Below are positions 1 to 8,362 of a stretch of DNA of 64,000 bases, in pieces; positions within the stretch are counted from its first letter, which is position 1, and the number at the start of each line of letters is the position of its first letter. The stretch lies in assembly GCA_020634235.1 (NCBI GenBank), contig JACKCB010000002.1:558001-622000 (forward strand). Reading direction: 5' to 3'. The translations under genes and the position numbers were made by a program. The stretch is from Ardenticatenaceae bacterium (GTDB lineage: Bacteria > Chloroflexota > Anaerolineae > Promineifilales > Promineifilaceae). A model generated the notes under the pieces. It had not been told where the DNA came from and made no database searches. It was given only the letters and a program-made list of their open reading frames with translations.

Positions 1-375
1 GCCTGGGAACAAGGCGAGACCGACAAAGCGCGCAGCTACTTCGAGGAAGGCATCGCCATCGCCCGCGACCTGGGCCACACCTGGCGCTTGAACCGGCTGC
101 TGTTGGAACTGGGAGAGCTGTCACGCCAGCAGGGGGCCATCACCACCGCCGCCATCGCCTTCCGGGAAGTGCTGGATATCGCCCGTCAGTCCAACAGCCA
201 GGAGATGGCCGCCCAGGCGTTGTTTGGCCTGGCCCAGGTAGCCGCCAGCCAGAACGACCCGGCCGGGGCGCTAGCCGCCGCGCACGAGAGCCTGACCATC
301 TTCAAGACCATCGGCCACCACCAGGCCGCCGAAGTGAAAAACTGGCTGCAAAGCGGGGCCGTCACCCAGGCATAA
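1..375 (+). CDS. TPR-repeat protein, C-terminal end (5' truncated by window edge)
   Basis: The reading frame is open from the first base and ends at the TAA at 373-375, so this is only the last 124 residues of a longer protein. The visible part is alpha-helical with tetratricopeptide-like pairs (for example A-F-R-E-V-L-D-I-A-R and A-L-F-G-L-A-Q-V-A), the pattern found at the C-terminus of AfsR/LuxR-type ATPases and other TPR scaffolds in Chloroflexota. The upstream domains that would define its role are outside the window. It is followed after a few bases by a hairpin terminator shared with the converging tRNA gene. Confidence 0.7.
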   Translation, partial: AWEQGETDKARSYFEEGIAIARDLGHTWRLNRLLLELGELSRQQGAITTAAIAFREVLDIARQSNSQEMAAQALFGLAQVAASQNDPAGALAAAHESLTIFKTIGHHQAAEVKNWLQSGAVTQA

Positions 376-408
376 AAAAAGCCCGGCCGGGAACCCGGCC
401 GGGGCTTT
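374..408 (-). terminator. Terminator hairpin built from two CCCGGCCGGG copies
   Basis: Two copies of the palindrome (382-391 and 394-403) stand back to back, separated by AA. The stem is extended by AAAG/CTTT. Read on the minus strand it ends in seven T residues (bases 374-380), so it is a good intrinsic terminator for the tRNA gene; on the plus strand only a short TTT follows, a weaker terminator for the TPR gene. Confidence 0.75.
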
Positions 409-411
409 GCG

Positions 412-483
412 TACTCCCGCCAGGACTCGAACCTGGGCCTTTGGCTCCGGAGGCCAACGCTCTATCCTCTGAGCTACGGGAGC
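412..483 (-). tRNA. tRNA-Arg (anticodon CCG)
   Basis: The minus strand folds into a complete cloverleaf. The acceptor stem is GCTCCCG paired with CGGGAGT, starting with a G-U pair. The D arm is GCTC/GAGC. The anticodon arm is TTGGC-CTCCGGA-GCCAA, giving anticodon CCG, which reads CGG arginine codons. The T arm is CCAGG-TTCGAGT-CCTGG. The discriminator base is A and no CCA is encoded. CGG is frequent in the genes here, partly because the dispersed palindrome contains it. Confidence 0.95.
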
Positions 484-610
484 ATCCAAAGAAGAATTTT
501 CCCACGCCCCCATAGAAATGTCAAATGGCGCAAGCCGGGCGCACAATCCACAATTGCGAACGTCGGTCAGGCGCAGGGCAAGAGAAGCACTCAGCCACCC
601 CCACCATGAT

Positions 611-3526
611 TCAGTCCCCCACCACCAGCGCCAACGCCAGGAACACCTTATCATCCGGCACGGCCTCCCCGGCCGGGTTCACCACCGCCAGCCGCACCCC
701 ATCCGCCGCCGTATACAACCCCACCACCACCTGATACACCCCGGCCGGGGCCTCCGCCGGCAGCTCAATCACATACCCATCCACAACCACCTGCCCCGCC
801 GCCCAGGTATTGCTCGGCAGGCCACCCGGCCATTGGTCCCCCTGGGCCACAATCGTGCCATCCGGCCCCACCAGGTGCACAAACACCGTGTACAAATCGG
901 CCGGCTGCGCCGTCGTCTGCCAGTAGAGCGTCAGGCGCACCGCATCCCCCGGCTCCACCGCTGGCGTGGCCAACGCCGCGCCCCGCAGCACCATCTCCTC
1001 CCCACCCCGGCCGGTAAACGTGTAGGCCAGCGGCAGCCCCACGTCGTCCGGCAAGGCAAACAGCCGGTCCGTGGCCAGCACCGTCACCTGCCCCAGCACA
1101 TATGGCGCACACGCCGCGCACGGCGCTAGCGTTACCGCATAATCCCCGGCCGGCAGCGCCGGCGGCACCGGCAGGCTGTACTGCCCCTGAATCGTCTCCC
1201 CCGCCCGCCACCGGCCGGTAGGGTACGGACTCAGCGGGGCGACCAGCGCTGGCGCGTCACCCAGCGCCAGGCGCAGCGTCAAATCCTCGGCCAGGCCGGT
1301 TGGCGTGTGCCAGGCCAGCCGCAGCGGCAGGGCCGCCCCGGCAATAATCGTCTCCGGCAGCGGCGCGTGCCCCAGCAGAACCAGCGCACCATCCAGCCAG
1401 CGCTGATCATCCGCCACACCCAGGGCCACCGCCCCGGCCGGGGTCGGTTCCGGCGGTGGTGGCACAGTCACCGGCCCGGCCGGGTAAACCACCCCGGCCA
1501 GCGTGCCATCCGGCCGGCGCAGCCCCAACTGCTCCCCCGTAGCCGCATCAAACAAAGCCACCTCCACCGTGTAACCGGCTGGGGGCACCCCCGGCGGCAA
1601 AGCCAGCGTGTACTTCATCTCCGGCTGCTCCCCCACCAGCCAATCGGCCGGATAAAAATAGACCTCGTTCAGCAGCGGCGTCTCCAACCCACCCCACACC
1701 TGCCCGGCGACGTCGCGCACCGTCAGCTTCAACGTGTGTTGGCGCGTTACCGGCCCGGCCACCCCCCAGCGCAGCGCCAGATGCACCGCGTCTGGCGTGG
1801 CCGCCAGCCCGGCCGCTTGCAGGACAATCTCCCCACCAAAAGTCAGCGGTGGGGCCAGCGCCGCCAGCGCCGGTCCCGGCACGGCCACCGGCTCCTGCGC
1901 ATACACCCAGGCCTGCGCCAGCCCGGCATAATGCACCGTATGCACCAGCGCCGCCTGGGCGGCAACCGCCTCCGCCCCGGCCGGGTCCAACTGCCGGCTG
2001 CTGGCGGTAAGCACAATGTAACGCGCCTGCGGCTGGCTGTCGGCAGTGCGCAGTTGCGCCCGGCCGGGATAGAACGGGGCCAGCGACGGCAGCCCATCCG
2101 TCACCGCCAGTGCCGTCTCAGCCCCCGGCTGCGCCGCCAGCCAGCGCCCGGCCGGACCTTCCGCCTCGCCCCAGCCTACCGTCAGCACCTGCGCCGCCAC
2201 CGTCGGGCCACCCAGCAGCCCATTGTACGCCGCCAGCGGATAGGGCCAGGCGCGCAGCAGCCCCAACCCCTGCAAAGCCACCAGCAGCAGCGCGCCCGCG
2301 CCAAAAGCCCGCCCCGTCCCGGCCGGGGAACTCCCCCGCCGGGCCAGCACCAACGCCTGAAAACGCGTCCAGGCCAGCGCCGCCAGCAAAATCAGCGGTG
2401 GCAGCAGCGGCAGCGCGTAGCGGTCAAATTTCTTCGCCGCCAGGCTGATGCCCAGCAAGAACAGCCCGCACCAGGCCAGCAGCAGCAGCGCGCTCCACCC
2501 CGGCCGGTGCCGCTGCCGCACATTTAGCAGCGCCAGCAGCCCGGCCAGCAGCAGCCCGGCAAAAATCACCGGGCTAAGGCGAAAGGCCAGGGCCACGGGG
2601 TAGAAAGCCGGGCCGTGGTTGTAGGCCACCTCGCCCAGGAAAAAGGTGGGGCGCAGCGCCTCCTCAATGTGCCGGTTGGCATTGCCGCCGGCCTGGGTCA
2701 GCACCCCGGCCGGGTTCACCCACAGCGCCGGCAGCAGCAGCAGCGGCGGCACAAAGCCCAGCAGCCACCACCCCCCCAGCTTCAGGAGCCGCCCCACCCG
2801 GCCGGGCCAACCTCTGGCCGGCAACCGGGGCCAGGTAGTTAACATAAATAAACCGGTCAGCGGCAGCAGCAGCAGGGCCGGGGATTTGCTGAGGATGGCC
2901 AGAGCGGCCAGCGCCCCGGCCGGGACCAGCCAGCGCGCAGCACGCCCGGCCGGGGTCTCCTTGCGCCACAGCGCCAGGCAAAGCAGCGACAAGGCGCTAA
3001 ACGTCGTCATCAACCCATCCACGTGCAGCAGGCCAGACAACCCGGCCAGGAACGGGTCCAGGGCCAGCAGCAGCCCGGCCAGAACAGCCACCGGCCGGCC
3101 AAAGAGCCGGTCCACAAGCCCGGCCAGCAGCAGCACACCCAGACTGTTCACCAGGGCCACCGCCAGCCGCCCGCTGCTCAGGAACAGCGCTAGCTGCTCA
3201 AAGGCGGCGGCATTGTCCGGGGCCAGCCAGGCCAGGTGGGTAGCCCACTCGTAGGCGGCCCGGCTGGCCGGCTGCACGCCCATTTGCAAGCTGATGGCCG
3301 CCGCTCCCAGCCAGGTGGTGATCACCCCGGGATGGCCGGCCGTGAGCGTGTCTGCCCAGCGCTGGTCCAGCAGCGCCTCGCGGAAAAGGATCGACCGGTA
3401 AACCCAGGTTAGCTCGTCGGGCGTGATGTAGCGGCCCATTGCCGCCAGGCGCGGCAGCAGCGCCAGCAAGAAGAGGGCGGCGTAGAGCAGGGTCACCCGG
3501 CCGGGGAAACGTTGCCAACGATTCAT
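611..3526 (-). CDS. GT-C superfamily (GT39/ArnT-like) membrane glycosyltransferase with large extracytoplasmic C-terminus
   Basis: 971 residues. The first ~450 residues are strongly hydrophobic with about 10-12 predicted membrane segments and, in the first outside loop, the acidic motif T-P-D-E-L-T-W (35-41), typical of polyprenyl-phosphate-sugar-dependent GT-C enzymes (PMT/ArnT/GT39). The remaining half is soluble and beta-rich, with two similar modules of aromatic/Pro-Gly patches that may bind carbohydrate. Inference: it transfers a sugar from a lipid carrier to a surface acceptor. It is divergent from the alkyltransferase-like gene at 3585 and contains about 15 exact copies of the CCCGGCCGGG decamer, mostly encoding Pro-Ala-Gly. 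Confidence 0.75.
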   Translation of the reverse strand: MNRWQRFPGRVTLLYAALFLLALLPRLAAMGRYITPDELTWVYRSILFREALLDQRWADTLTAGHPGVITTWLGAAAISLQMGVQPASRAAYEWATHLAWLAPDNAAAFEQLALFLSSGRLAVALVNSLGVLLLAGLVDRLFGRPVAVLAGLLLALDPFLAGLSGLLHVDGLMTTFSALSLLCLALWRKETPAGRAARWLVPAGALAALAILSKSPALLLLPLTGLFMLTTWPRLPARGWPGRVGRLLKLGGWWLLGFVPPLLLLPALWVNPAGVLTQAGGNANRHIEEALRPTFFLGEVAYNHGPAFYPVALAFRLSPVIFAGLLLAGLLALLNVRQRHRPGWSALLLLAWCGLFLLGISLAAKKFDRYALPLLPPLILLAALAWTRFQALVLARRGSSPAGTGRAFGAGALLLVALQGLGLLRAWPYPLAAYNGLLGGPTVAAQVLTVGWGEAEGPAGRWLAAQPGAETALAVTDGLPSLAPFYPGRAQLRTADSQPQARYIVLTASSRQLDPAGAEAVAAQAALVHTVHYAGLAQAWVYAQEPVAVPGPALAALAPPLTFGGEIVLQAAGLAATPDAVHLALRWGVAGPVTRQHTLKLTVRDVAGQVWGGLETPLLNEVYFYPADWLVGEQPEMKYTLALPPGVPPAGYTVEVALFDAATGEQLGLRRPDGTLAGVVYPAGPVTVPPPPEPTPAGAVALGVADDQRWLDGALVLLGHAPLPETIIAGAALPLRLAWHTPTGLAEDLTLRLALGDAPALVAPLSPYPTGRWRAGETIQGQYSLPVPPALPAGDYAVTLAPCAACAPYVLGQVTVLATDRLFALPDDVGLPLAYTFTGRGGEEMVLRGAALATPAVEPGDAVRLTLYWQTTAQPADLYTVFVHLVGPDGTIVAQGDQWPGGLPSNTWAAGQVVVDGYVIELPAEAPAGVYQVVVGLYTAADGVRLAVVNPAGEAVPDDKVFLALALVVGD

Positions 3527-3547
3527 GACCGCTAATCATAGCATGAG

Positions 3548-3578
3548 TTGCGCCTTCTACCCCATCCTGGTTTATAAT
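3548..3578 (+). promoter_or_regulatory. Promoter of the alkyltransferase-like gene
   Basis: A consensus -10 box TATAAT lies at 3573-3578, with a weak -35 TTGCGC at 3548-3553. The start codon at 3585 is only six bases beyond the -10 box, so the transcript would begin at or next to the ATG. Confidence 0.55.
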
Positions 3579-3584
3579 TGGCGC

Positions 3585-3959
3585 ATGAACTTCTACGAAC
3601 AGGTCTACGCGGTGGTCCGCCGCATCCCGGCCGGGCAAGTCACCAGCTACGGGCGCATTGCCAGCATGTTGGGCCGGCCCAACGCCGCCCGCGCCGTGGG
3701 CTATGCCCTGAACGCGCTGAAAGATTTGGACGAGGAGAACGTCCCGGCCGGGGTCATCCCCGTCCCCTGGCAGCGCGTCATCAACGCCCAGGGACGCATC
3801 AGCATTGTCAACCGCGAGGTCGGCGCCGAACAACAGGCCGCCCTGCTGCGCGCCGAAGGGGTTGAGGTCAGCGACGACCTGCGCATCGACCTGGCGCGCT
3901 ATCTGTGGGCCGGGCTGCACTGGGCAGAGCTGGACGAACTGCTGAGCCATCTCCAGTAA
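3585..3959 (+). CDS. Alkyltransferase-like (ATL) DNA-binding protein of the MGMT fold
   Basis: 124 residues, the size of bacterial ATL proteins. It has the MGMT C-terminal domain with the arginine-finger helix (N-A-A-R-A-V-G-Y, Arg36), but the methyl-acceptor motif P-C-H-R-V is replaced by P-W-Q-R-V at 61-65. Without the cysteine it cannot repair directly. ATLs with Trp there bind and flip O6-alkylguanine and hand the lesion to nucleotide excision repair. The start at 3585 is chosen because the homology begins there and the TATAAT box ends at 3578; an upstream in-frame codon at 3525 would lie before the promoter. The usual His of the motif is Gln here. Confidence 0.88.
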   Translation: MNFYEQVYAVVRRIPAGQVTSYGRIASMLGRPNAARAVGYALNALKDLDEENVPAGVIPVPWQRVINAQGRISIVNREVGAEQQAALLRAEGVEVSDDLRIDLARYLWAGLHWAELDELLSHLQ

Positions 3960-4001
3960 TCCCCCGCGTGCCTGGGCCGGGCGGGGCCGGCACGCCGGCG
4001 C

Positions 4002-4030
4002 TTGACAGCCCGCCGGGGACAGCCGATACT
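4002..4030 (+). promoter_or_regulatory. Strong sigma-70 promoter: TTGACA - 17 bp - GATACT
   Basis: A perfect -35 TTGACA (4002-4007) and near-consensus -10 GATACT (4025-4030) are spaced by exactly 17 bases. The predicted transcription start falls on the GTG codon at 4038. This rules out translation from the in-frame TTG at 4002, which is part of the -35 box itself. Confidence 0.8.
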
Positions 4031-4037
4031 AGACGGC

Positions 4038-5015
4038 GTGAAACTAATCATCCAGATTCCCTGCTTTAATGAGGCGGAAACGCTGCCGGCCACCCTGACC
4101 GGTCTGCCGGCCACCATCCCCGGCATCAGCCAGATCGAGACGCTCATCATCGACGATGGCAGCAGCGATGGCACGGTGGCCGTGGCCCAGCAGTTGGGCG
4201 TGGACCACATTGTGCGGCACAAGCGCAACCTGGGGCTGGCTCGCGCTTTCCAGACCGGTGCGGAAAGCTGTTTGCGATTGGGGGCCGACATCATTGTGAA
4301 CACCGACGGCGATAATCAGTACCCGGCCGGGGCCATTGCCCACCTGGTCGCCCCCCTGGTAGCCCACCGGGCAGACATTGTCATCGGCAATCGCCAGATC
4401 GACCAGATAGCCCACTTTTCGCCAGCCAAGAAGAAGCTGCAGCGGTTGGGCAGTTGGATGATCCGCCGCATGAGCGGCACCAACGTCCCCGATGCGACCA
4501 GCGGTTTTCGCGCCTACAGCCGGGAAGCAGTGCTGCGCCTCAACATCCTCACCGAGTACAGCTATACCCTGGAAACCATTATCCAGGCCGGCAAACTGGG
4601 GTTGACCATTGTCAGCGTACCCGTAACCACCAACCCCCCCACCCGCCCCTCCCGCCTGCAGCGCAACATGTGGCACTTCATGAAGAGGCAGGGCAGCACC
4701 ATCCTGCGCCTGTACGCTTTCTACGAACCCCTACGCACCTTCAGCTACCTGGCCCTACCCTTCTTAGTGGCCGGGGCGCTGCTGCTGCTGCGCTTTCTCC
4801 TCCTCTTCGCCCTGGGCGAATCAGGCATCGGCCGCTACACCCAGTCGGTGGCCATTGGCAGCGGCCTGTTTGTGGTGGGCGTACTTATCGCCCTGTTTGG
4901 CATCCAGGCCGATATTGCCAGCAAGCACCGCCAGCTCACGCAAGAGATGATCTACCGGCTGCGCAAGATGGAACTGGCCCGGCCGGGTGCAGAACAGGTA
5001 TCCCCCGATGAATAA
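4038..5015 (+). CDS. Family 2 glycosyltransferase, DPM1/GtrB-like, with C-terminal membrane segments
   Basis: 325 residues from a GTG start. The N-terminus is a GT-A fold: I-I-Q-I-P-C-F-N-E-A (4-13), nucleotide-binding I-D-D-G-S-S-D-G-T (38-46) and the metal-binding D-G-D (90-92). Near the C-terminus are two hydrophobic stretches that should anchor it in the membrane, then a basic tail. The family uses nucleotide sugars to make polyprenyl-phosphate sugars or decorate lipids, so it could feed a GT-C enzyme such as the one at 611-3526. No Shine-Dalgarno is present; the promoter position implies a leaderless message. Its stop overlaps the start of the HD gene. Confidence 0.85.
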   Translation: MKLIIQIPCFNEAETLPATLTGLPATIPGISQIETLIIDDGSSDGTVAVAQQLGVDHIVRHKRNLGLARAFQTGAESCLRLGADIIVNTDGDNQYPAGAIAHLVAPLVAHRADIVIGNRQIDQIAHFSPAKKKLQRLGSWMIRRMSGTNVPDATSGFRAYSREAVLRLNILTEYSYTLETIIQAGKLGLTIVSVPVTTNPPTRPSRLQRNMWHFMKRQGSTILRLYAFYEPLRTFSYLALPFLVAGALLLLRFLLLFALGESGIGRYTQSVAIGSGLFVVGVLIALFGIQADIASKHRQLTQEMIYRLRKMELARPGAEQVSPDE

Positions 5016-5607
5016 TGACCCCGGCCGGTTGGCCCAGCAGATAGACTTCATCCTGGAAATCGACAAACTGAAGCAGGTGATACGCCGCTCCTACCTGGTC
5101 GACGCCTCGCGGCGCGAGAATACGGCCGAGCACAGTTGGCACCTGGCTATGATGGCCCTGCTGTTGTGTGAACATGCCAACGAGGCCGTGGACCCCGGCC
5201 GGGTGATGAAAATGGTCCTGGTCCACGACATTGTGGAAATTGATGCCGGCGACACCTATCTGCACGACCCGGTCGGGGCGTTGGACAAAGCCGAGCGGGA
5301 GCAGGCCGCCGCCGAGCGGCTGTTTGGCCTGCTGCCGGCTGACCAGGGGCGCGAACTGCGCCAACTGTGGCAGGAATTTGAGGCCCGCCAAACCGCCGAG
5401 GCCCGCTTCGCCAACGCCCTGGACCGCTTGATGCCGCTGCTGCACAACCTGCACAGCGGCGGTCGCACCTGGTGGGAGCACAACATCACCCGCTCCCAGG
5501 TGGTAGACCGCGTGCAGCACATTGGCCAAGGCTCAGAAACGCTGTGGGCCTATGCCCAAACCATCATTGCCCAGGCCGTAGAATTGGGCTACCTGCGCCC
5601 TGAATAG
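5008..5607 (+). CDS. HD-domain hydrolase (YfbR/HDDC2-like 5'-deoxynucleotidase family)
   Basis: 199 residues. The metal-binding pattern is present: H-x-x-W-H region E-N-T-A-E-H-S-W-H (38-46), H-D at 73-74 in L-V-H-D-I-V-E-I-D, and a downstream Asp in F-A-N-A-L-D-R-L. Size and motifs match the HD_3/YfbR group that dephosphorylates 5'-deoxynucleoside monophosphates. The ATG at 5008 overlaps the end of the glycosyltransferase by eight bases, so the two are translationally coupled in one operon. The substrate is inferred from the family only. Confidence 0.85.
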   Translation: MNNDPGRLAQQIDFILEIDKLKQVIRRSYLVDASRRENTAEHSWHLAMMALLLCEHANEAVDPGRVMKMVLVHDIVEIDAGDTYLHDPVGALDKAEREQAAAERLFGLLPADQGRELRQLWQEFEARQTAEARFANALDRLMPLLHNLHSGGRTWWEHNITRSQVVDRVQHIGQGSETLWAYAQTIIAQAVELGYLRPE

Positions 5608-5626
5608 GCCCCGGCCGGGGCGTTTT
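5608..5626 (+). terminator. Terminator-like extended palindrome after the HD gene
   Basis: The 14-base palindrome GCCCCGGCCGGGGC (5608-5621) starts directly after the stop codon and is followed by GTTTT. It is one copy of the dispersed decamer extended by two pairs, and looks like a minimal intrinsic terminator. Confidence 0.5.
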
Positions 5627-5641
5627 CCCGCCGCCGGCTTG

Positions 5642-5650
5642 TGCTATACT
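5642..5650 (+). promoter_or_regulatory. Extended -10 promoter (TGCTATACT) of the AOR gene
   Basis: TGC directly precedes TATACT (5645-5650), an extended -10 element. No good -35 is visible. The gene starts at 5719, giving a leader of about 60 bases with a Shine-Dalgarno. Confidence 0.55.
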
Positions 5651-5718
5651 TACCATCAGCCCCCAAAAAGCAAACTCATGCTGGCCCACTTAACATCAAC
5701 CAACAACAGGAGCGCGCT

Positions 5719-7680
5719 ATGTACGGATTCACCGGCAAAATCTTACACGTCGATTTAACCCACCAGACGCTGACCATTGAGCAGCCGGACGAAGATTTCT
5801 ACCGGCACTACATGGGCGGCAGCCTGTTTGGCCTCTACTATTTGTGGAAACACACCCCGGCCGGGGCTTCCGCCCTCAGCCCGGAAAACACCCTCACCTT
5901 TGCCCTCAGCGCCCCCACCGGCCTGCCTATCAGCGGCCAAAGCCGCTGCACCGTCACCTGCAAAAGCCCCAGCAGCGGCGGCGTAGCCGACAGCCAGGGC
6001 GGCGGCTTCTGGCCGGCCGAACTGAAATTTGCCGGCTTCGACGCCATCGTCATTCGCGGCGCGGCCAGCAGCCCCGTCTACCTCTGGGTGCACAATGGCC
6101 AGGCCGAGCTGCGCGACGCCAGCCATCTATGGGGCCTGACCACCCTGGCGGCCGAGACCAGGCTAAAGGAAGAGTTGGGGGACAAGAAGATCGAAGTGGC
6201 CCAAATTGGCCCGGCCGGGGAAAACCTCTCCAACTTCGCCGCCATCATGAACATGAGCAACCGCGCCTGGGGCCGCACCGGCGTTGGCGCGGTCATGGGC
6301 AGCAAAAAACTCAAAGCCATCGTCGTGCGCGGCAACCAAAAAGTAACCCCGGCCAGCAAAGAAGGCGTTCTGGCCCTGGCCAAAAAAGGAGCCGCCGCCT
6401 TCCCCGGCAGCGACATGGAATCCTTCGGCCGCTATGGCACCGCCGACACCGTCATGAGCAACTGGGGTGCCGGCGGCCTGCCGACCCACAACTGGGATTC
6501 CGGCACCATGCCCCAGGGCGCAGCCCAGGCCATCAGCGGCGAACGCCTCTATGACGAACTGCTGCGCGGGGCCGCCGAAGGCAAACAAGACCGGCTGGGG
6601 CGCGACACCTGCTACGCCTGCATTGTCCGTTGCAAGCGCGTGGTCGAGGCCGAATGGCAGGCGAAAAAACTGCTGCCAGAATATGGCGGGCCGGAGTACG
6701 AAACCATCTCCACCTTCGGCTCCTACTGCGGCGTCAGCGACTTGCACGCCATTAGCTATGCCAACCAGCTCTGCAACGAGTATGGCGTGGATACCATCTC
6801 CTGCGGCGCAACCCTGGCCTGGGCCATGGACTGCTACGCCAACGGCATCCTCACCGCCGCCGAAATGGATGGCATCGACCTGCAATTCGGGGATGCCGAA
6901 GCGATGATTGCCATGCTGGAAAAGACTCTGCGCCGCGAGGGCTTTGGCGACATCCTGGCCGATGGTTCGGCCAAAGCGGCCGACCGGCTGGGCAAAGGGC
7001 ATGACCTGCTGCTGACCATCAAAGGGCAGGAGCTGCCGGCCCACATGCCGCAGGTCAAGCGCAGCCTGGGGCTGATCTACGCCGTGAACCCCTTCGGCGC
7101 CGACCACCAATCCTCCGAGCATGACCCCATGTACCACCCCAAGCTGTACGAGGGCAAACCGGACGCCCCCGGCTACAAGCGCTTCCTGGGCCAGATTGGG
7201 CTGGAAAAACCACAGCCGCCCAAAGTGCTGAACGCGGAAAAGGTCGAGTTTGCCCTGAAGACGCAGTACAACTACAGCGCCATGGACACGGTGAGCATTT
7301 GCCAGTTTGTCTTTGGGCCAGGCTGGCAGCTTTACGGCCCCCAGGATATCGCCGACCTGCTAACGGCGGCGACCGGCTGGACGTTCACGGTGGAGGATGT
7401 GCAGGAATTGGGGCGGCGGCGGCTCAACTTGATGCGCGCCTATAATGCCCGTGAGGGATTGACGCGGGATCAGGACACGCTGCCCAAGAAACTGTACCGC
7501 AAGGCGCTCAGCGGCGGCCGTTCCGATGGTCTGCGAATCCCGGAGGAGGAGTTTGCGGCCGGCCTGGATATGTACTACGAGCAGGCGGGCTGGGATGTAG
7601 CCCGGGGCACGCCCACCAGGGCCACGCTAGAAGCGGTCGGCCTGGGCTGGGTGGCCGATGACCTCGCCCTGCCCGCCTGA
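5719..7680 (+). CDS. Aldehyde:ferredoxin oxidoreductase family protein (W/Mo-pterin enzyme)
   Basis: 653 residues. The N-terminus M-Y-G-F-T-G-K-I-L-H-V-D-L and the Y-M-G-G-S-L-F-G segment are typical of the AOR N-terminal pterin domain. The [4Fe-4S] ligands are present as C-x2-C-x3-C (about 298, 301, 305) and a distal Cys in S-I-C-Q-F (about 528). The family oxidises aldehydes to acids with ferredoxin. Start chosen at ATG 5719 with AGGAG eight bases upstream. No moaD-like or electron-transfer partner gene is adjacent, so the physiological substrate is unknown. A convergent hairpin terminator follows. Confidence 0.9.
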   Translation: MYGFTGKILHVDLTHQTLTIEQPDEDFYRHYMGGSLFGLYYLWKHTPAGASALSPENTLTFALSAPTGLPISGQSRCTVTCKSPSSGGVADSQGGGFWPAELKFAGFDAIVIRGAASSPVYLWVHNGQAELRDASHLWGLTTLAAETRLKEELGDKKIEVAQIGPAGENLSNFAAIMNMSNRAWGRTGVGAVMGSKKLKAIVVRGNQKVTPASKEGVLALAKKGAAAFPGSDMESFGRYGTADTVMSNWGAGGLPTHNWDSGTMPQGAAQAISGERLYDELLRGAAEGKQDRLGRDTCYACIVRCKRVVEAEWQAKKLLPEYGGPEYETISTFGSYCGVSDLHAISYANQLCNEYGVDTISCGATLAWAMDCYANGILTAAEMDGIDLQFGDAEAMIAMLEKTLRREGFGDILADGSAKAADRLGKGHDLLLTIKGQELPAHMPQVKRSLGLIYAVNPFGADHQSSEHDPMYHPKLYEGKPDAPGYKRFLGQIGLEKPQPPKVLNAEKVEFALKTQYNYSAMDTVSICQFVFGPGWQLYGPQDIADLLTAATGWTFTVEDVQELGRRRLNLMRAYNAREGLTRDQDTLPKKLYRKALSGGRSDGLRIPEEEFAAGLDMYYEQAGWDVARGTPTRATLEAVGLGWVADDLALPA

Positions 7681-7699
7681 ACTCCCCCAAAAGAGGGCT

Positions 7700-7732
7700 G
7701 GTGTCCGGGTGCGGCTATGGCCCCCGGACACC
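7700..7732. terminator. Bidirectional terminator hairpin
   Basis: A perfect ten-pair stem, GGTGTCCGGG (7700-7709) with CCCGGACACC (7723-7732), and a 13-base loop lie between the converging AOR and YbjN-like genes. GTTT follows on the plus strand. Confidence 0.6.
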
Positions 7733-7736
7733 GGTT

Positions 7737-8249
7737 TCATTCCGCTTCTTCAAGCTCCTGAATGGCCTCGTCGGCCGTCTTGTTGCCCAAGGCGACACTG
7801 AGCAGGCCGGGCATGTAATGGTCCATAGTCTGCACGGCCGGGTAGATGGCGTTGCGGAGCCAGTTATCAGTCAGCATTTCGCCCTCAAAGTCGAGGCTGG
7901 TTTTGTAGCGGACTTCGCCATCGCTGAAGTCCATCTCGAAGTTGCCGATGCGCAGGCCATAGTTGGCTCGAGTCAGGTATTCGGCCCCGGCCGGGCGCAT
8001 CTCTTCTGCCACCAAGATGGGGGCAACTACGTAAAACAGAAACTGCTGCAAGTCGGGGCGGATTTGCGCATAGCAGCGATATTCGCCATTTTCCCCGGCG
8101 AACATGGCGCGCAGCACCTGCTCTTGCTCCAACGGCTGCGGGTACCAGCCATCTTCGTTCATGAACCTGGTCAGCACCGCAAACGCCTGCAGGCCCGGGT
8201 CGTCTGACTCGGCCGGCTGGCCATCTAAGAAATCATTGTCTAGGGTCAC
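7737..8249 (-). CDS. YbjN-domain protein (type III secretion chaperone-like fold)
   Basis: 170 residues, acidic, no membrane segment or signal peptide. The middle part, with Y-R-C-Y-A-Q-I-R, E-E-M-R-P-A-G-A-E-Y-L-T-R-A-N-Y-G-L-R-I-G-N-F-E and D-G-E-V-R-Y-K-T-S, matches the pattern of the YbjN family (PF10722), a small fold related to type III chaperones and often annotated as a sensory regulator. Actual function is unknown. It is transcribed convergently with the AOR gene and divergently from the methyltransferase. Confidence 0.7.
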   Translation of the reverse strand: MTLDNDFLDGQPAESDDPGLQAFAVLTRFMNEDGWYPQPLEQEQVLRAMFAGENGEYRCYAQIRPDLQQFLFYVVAPILVAEEMRPAGAEYLTRANYGLRIGNFEMDFSDGEVRYKTSLDFEGEMLTDNWLRNAIYPAVQTMDHYMPGLLSVALGNKTADEAIQELEEAE

Positions 8250-8294
8250 AATTCACCTTCCCGGCCGGGGCCAACCAGCTTCCCACTCCAATTC

Positions 8295-8303
8295 TGCTAT
8301 AAT
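8295..8303 (+). promoter_or_regulatory. Extended -10 promoter (TGCTATAAT) of the methyltransferase gene
   Basis: TATAAT at 8298-8303 is preceded by TGC. It is the only strong promoter element in the divergent spacer and is followed by a half copy of the dispersed palindrome. Confidence 0.55.
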
Positions 8304-8362
8304 CCCGGCCCATATCGCACCATTTAACTACCAAATGCGCGCAAACGCAACACGGAGAACGC

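Noticed and set aside
518..2527. Long plus-strand open frames opposite the membrane glycosyltransferase
   Set aside because: They are low-complexity Arg/His/Pro/Gln translations antisense to a well-supported gene; long antisense frames are expected in GC-rich DNA.
4002..4037. Upstream TTG start for the family 2 glycosyltransferase
   Set aside because: It would translate the -35 box and the spacer; the promoter geometry and the family N-terminus both support GTG 4038.
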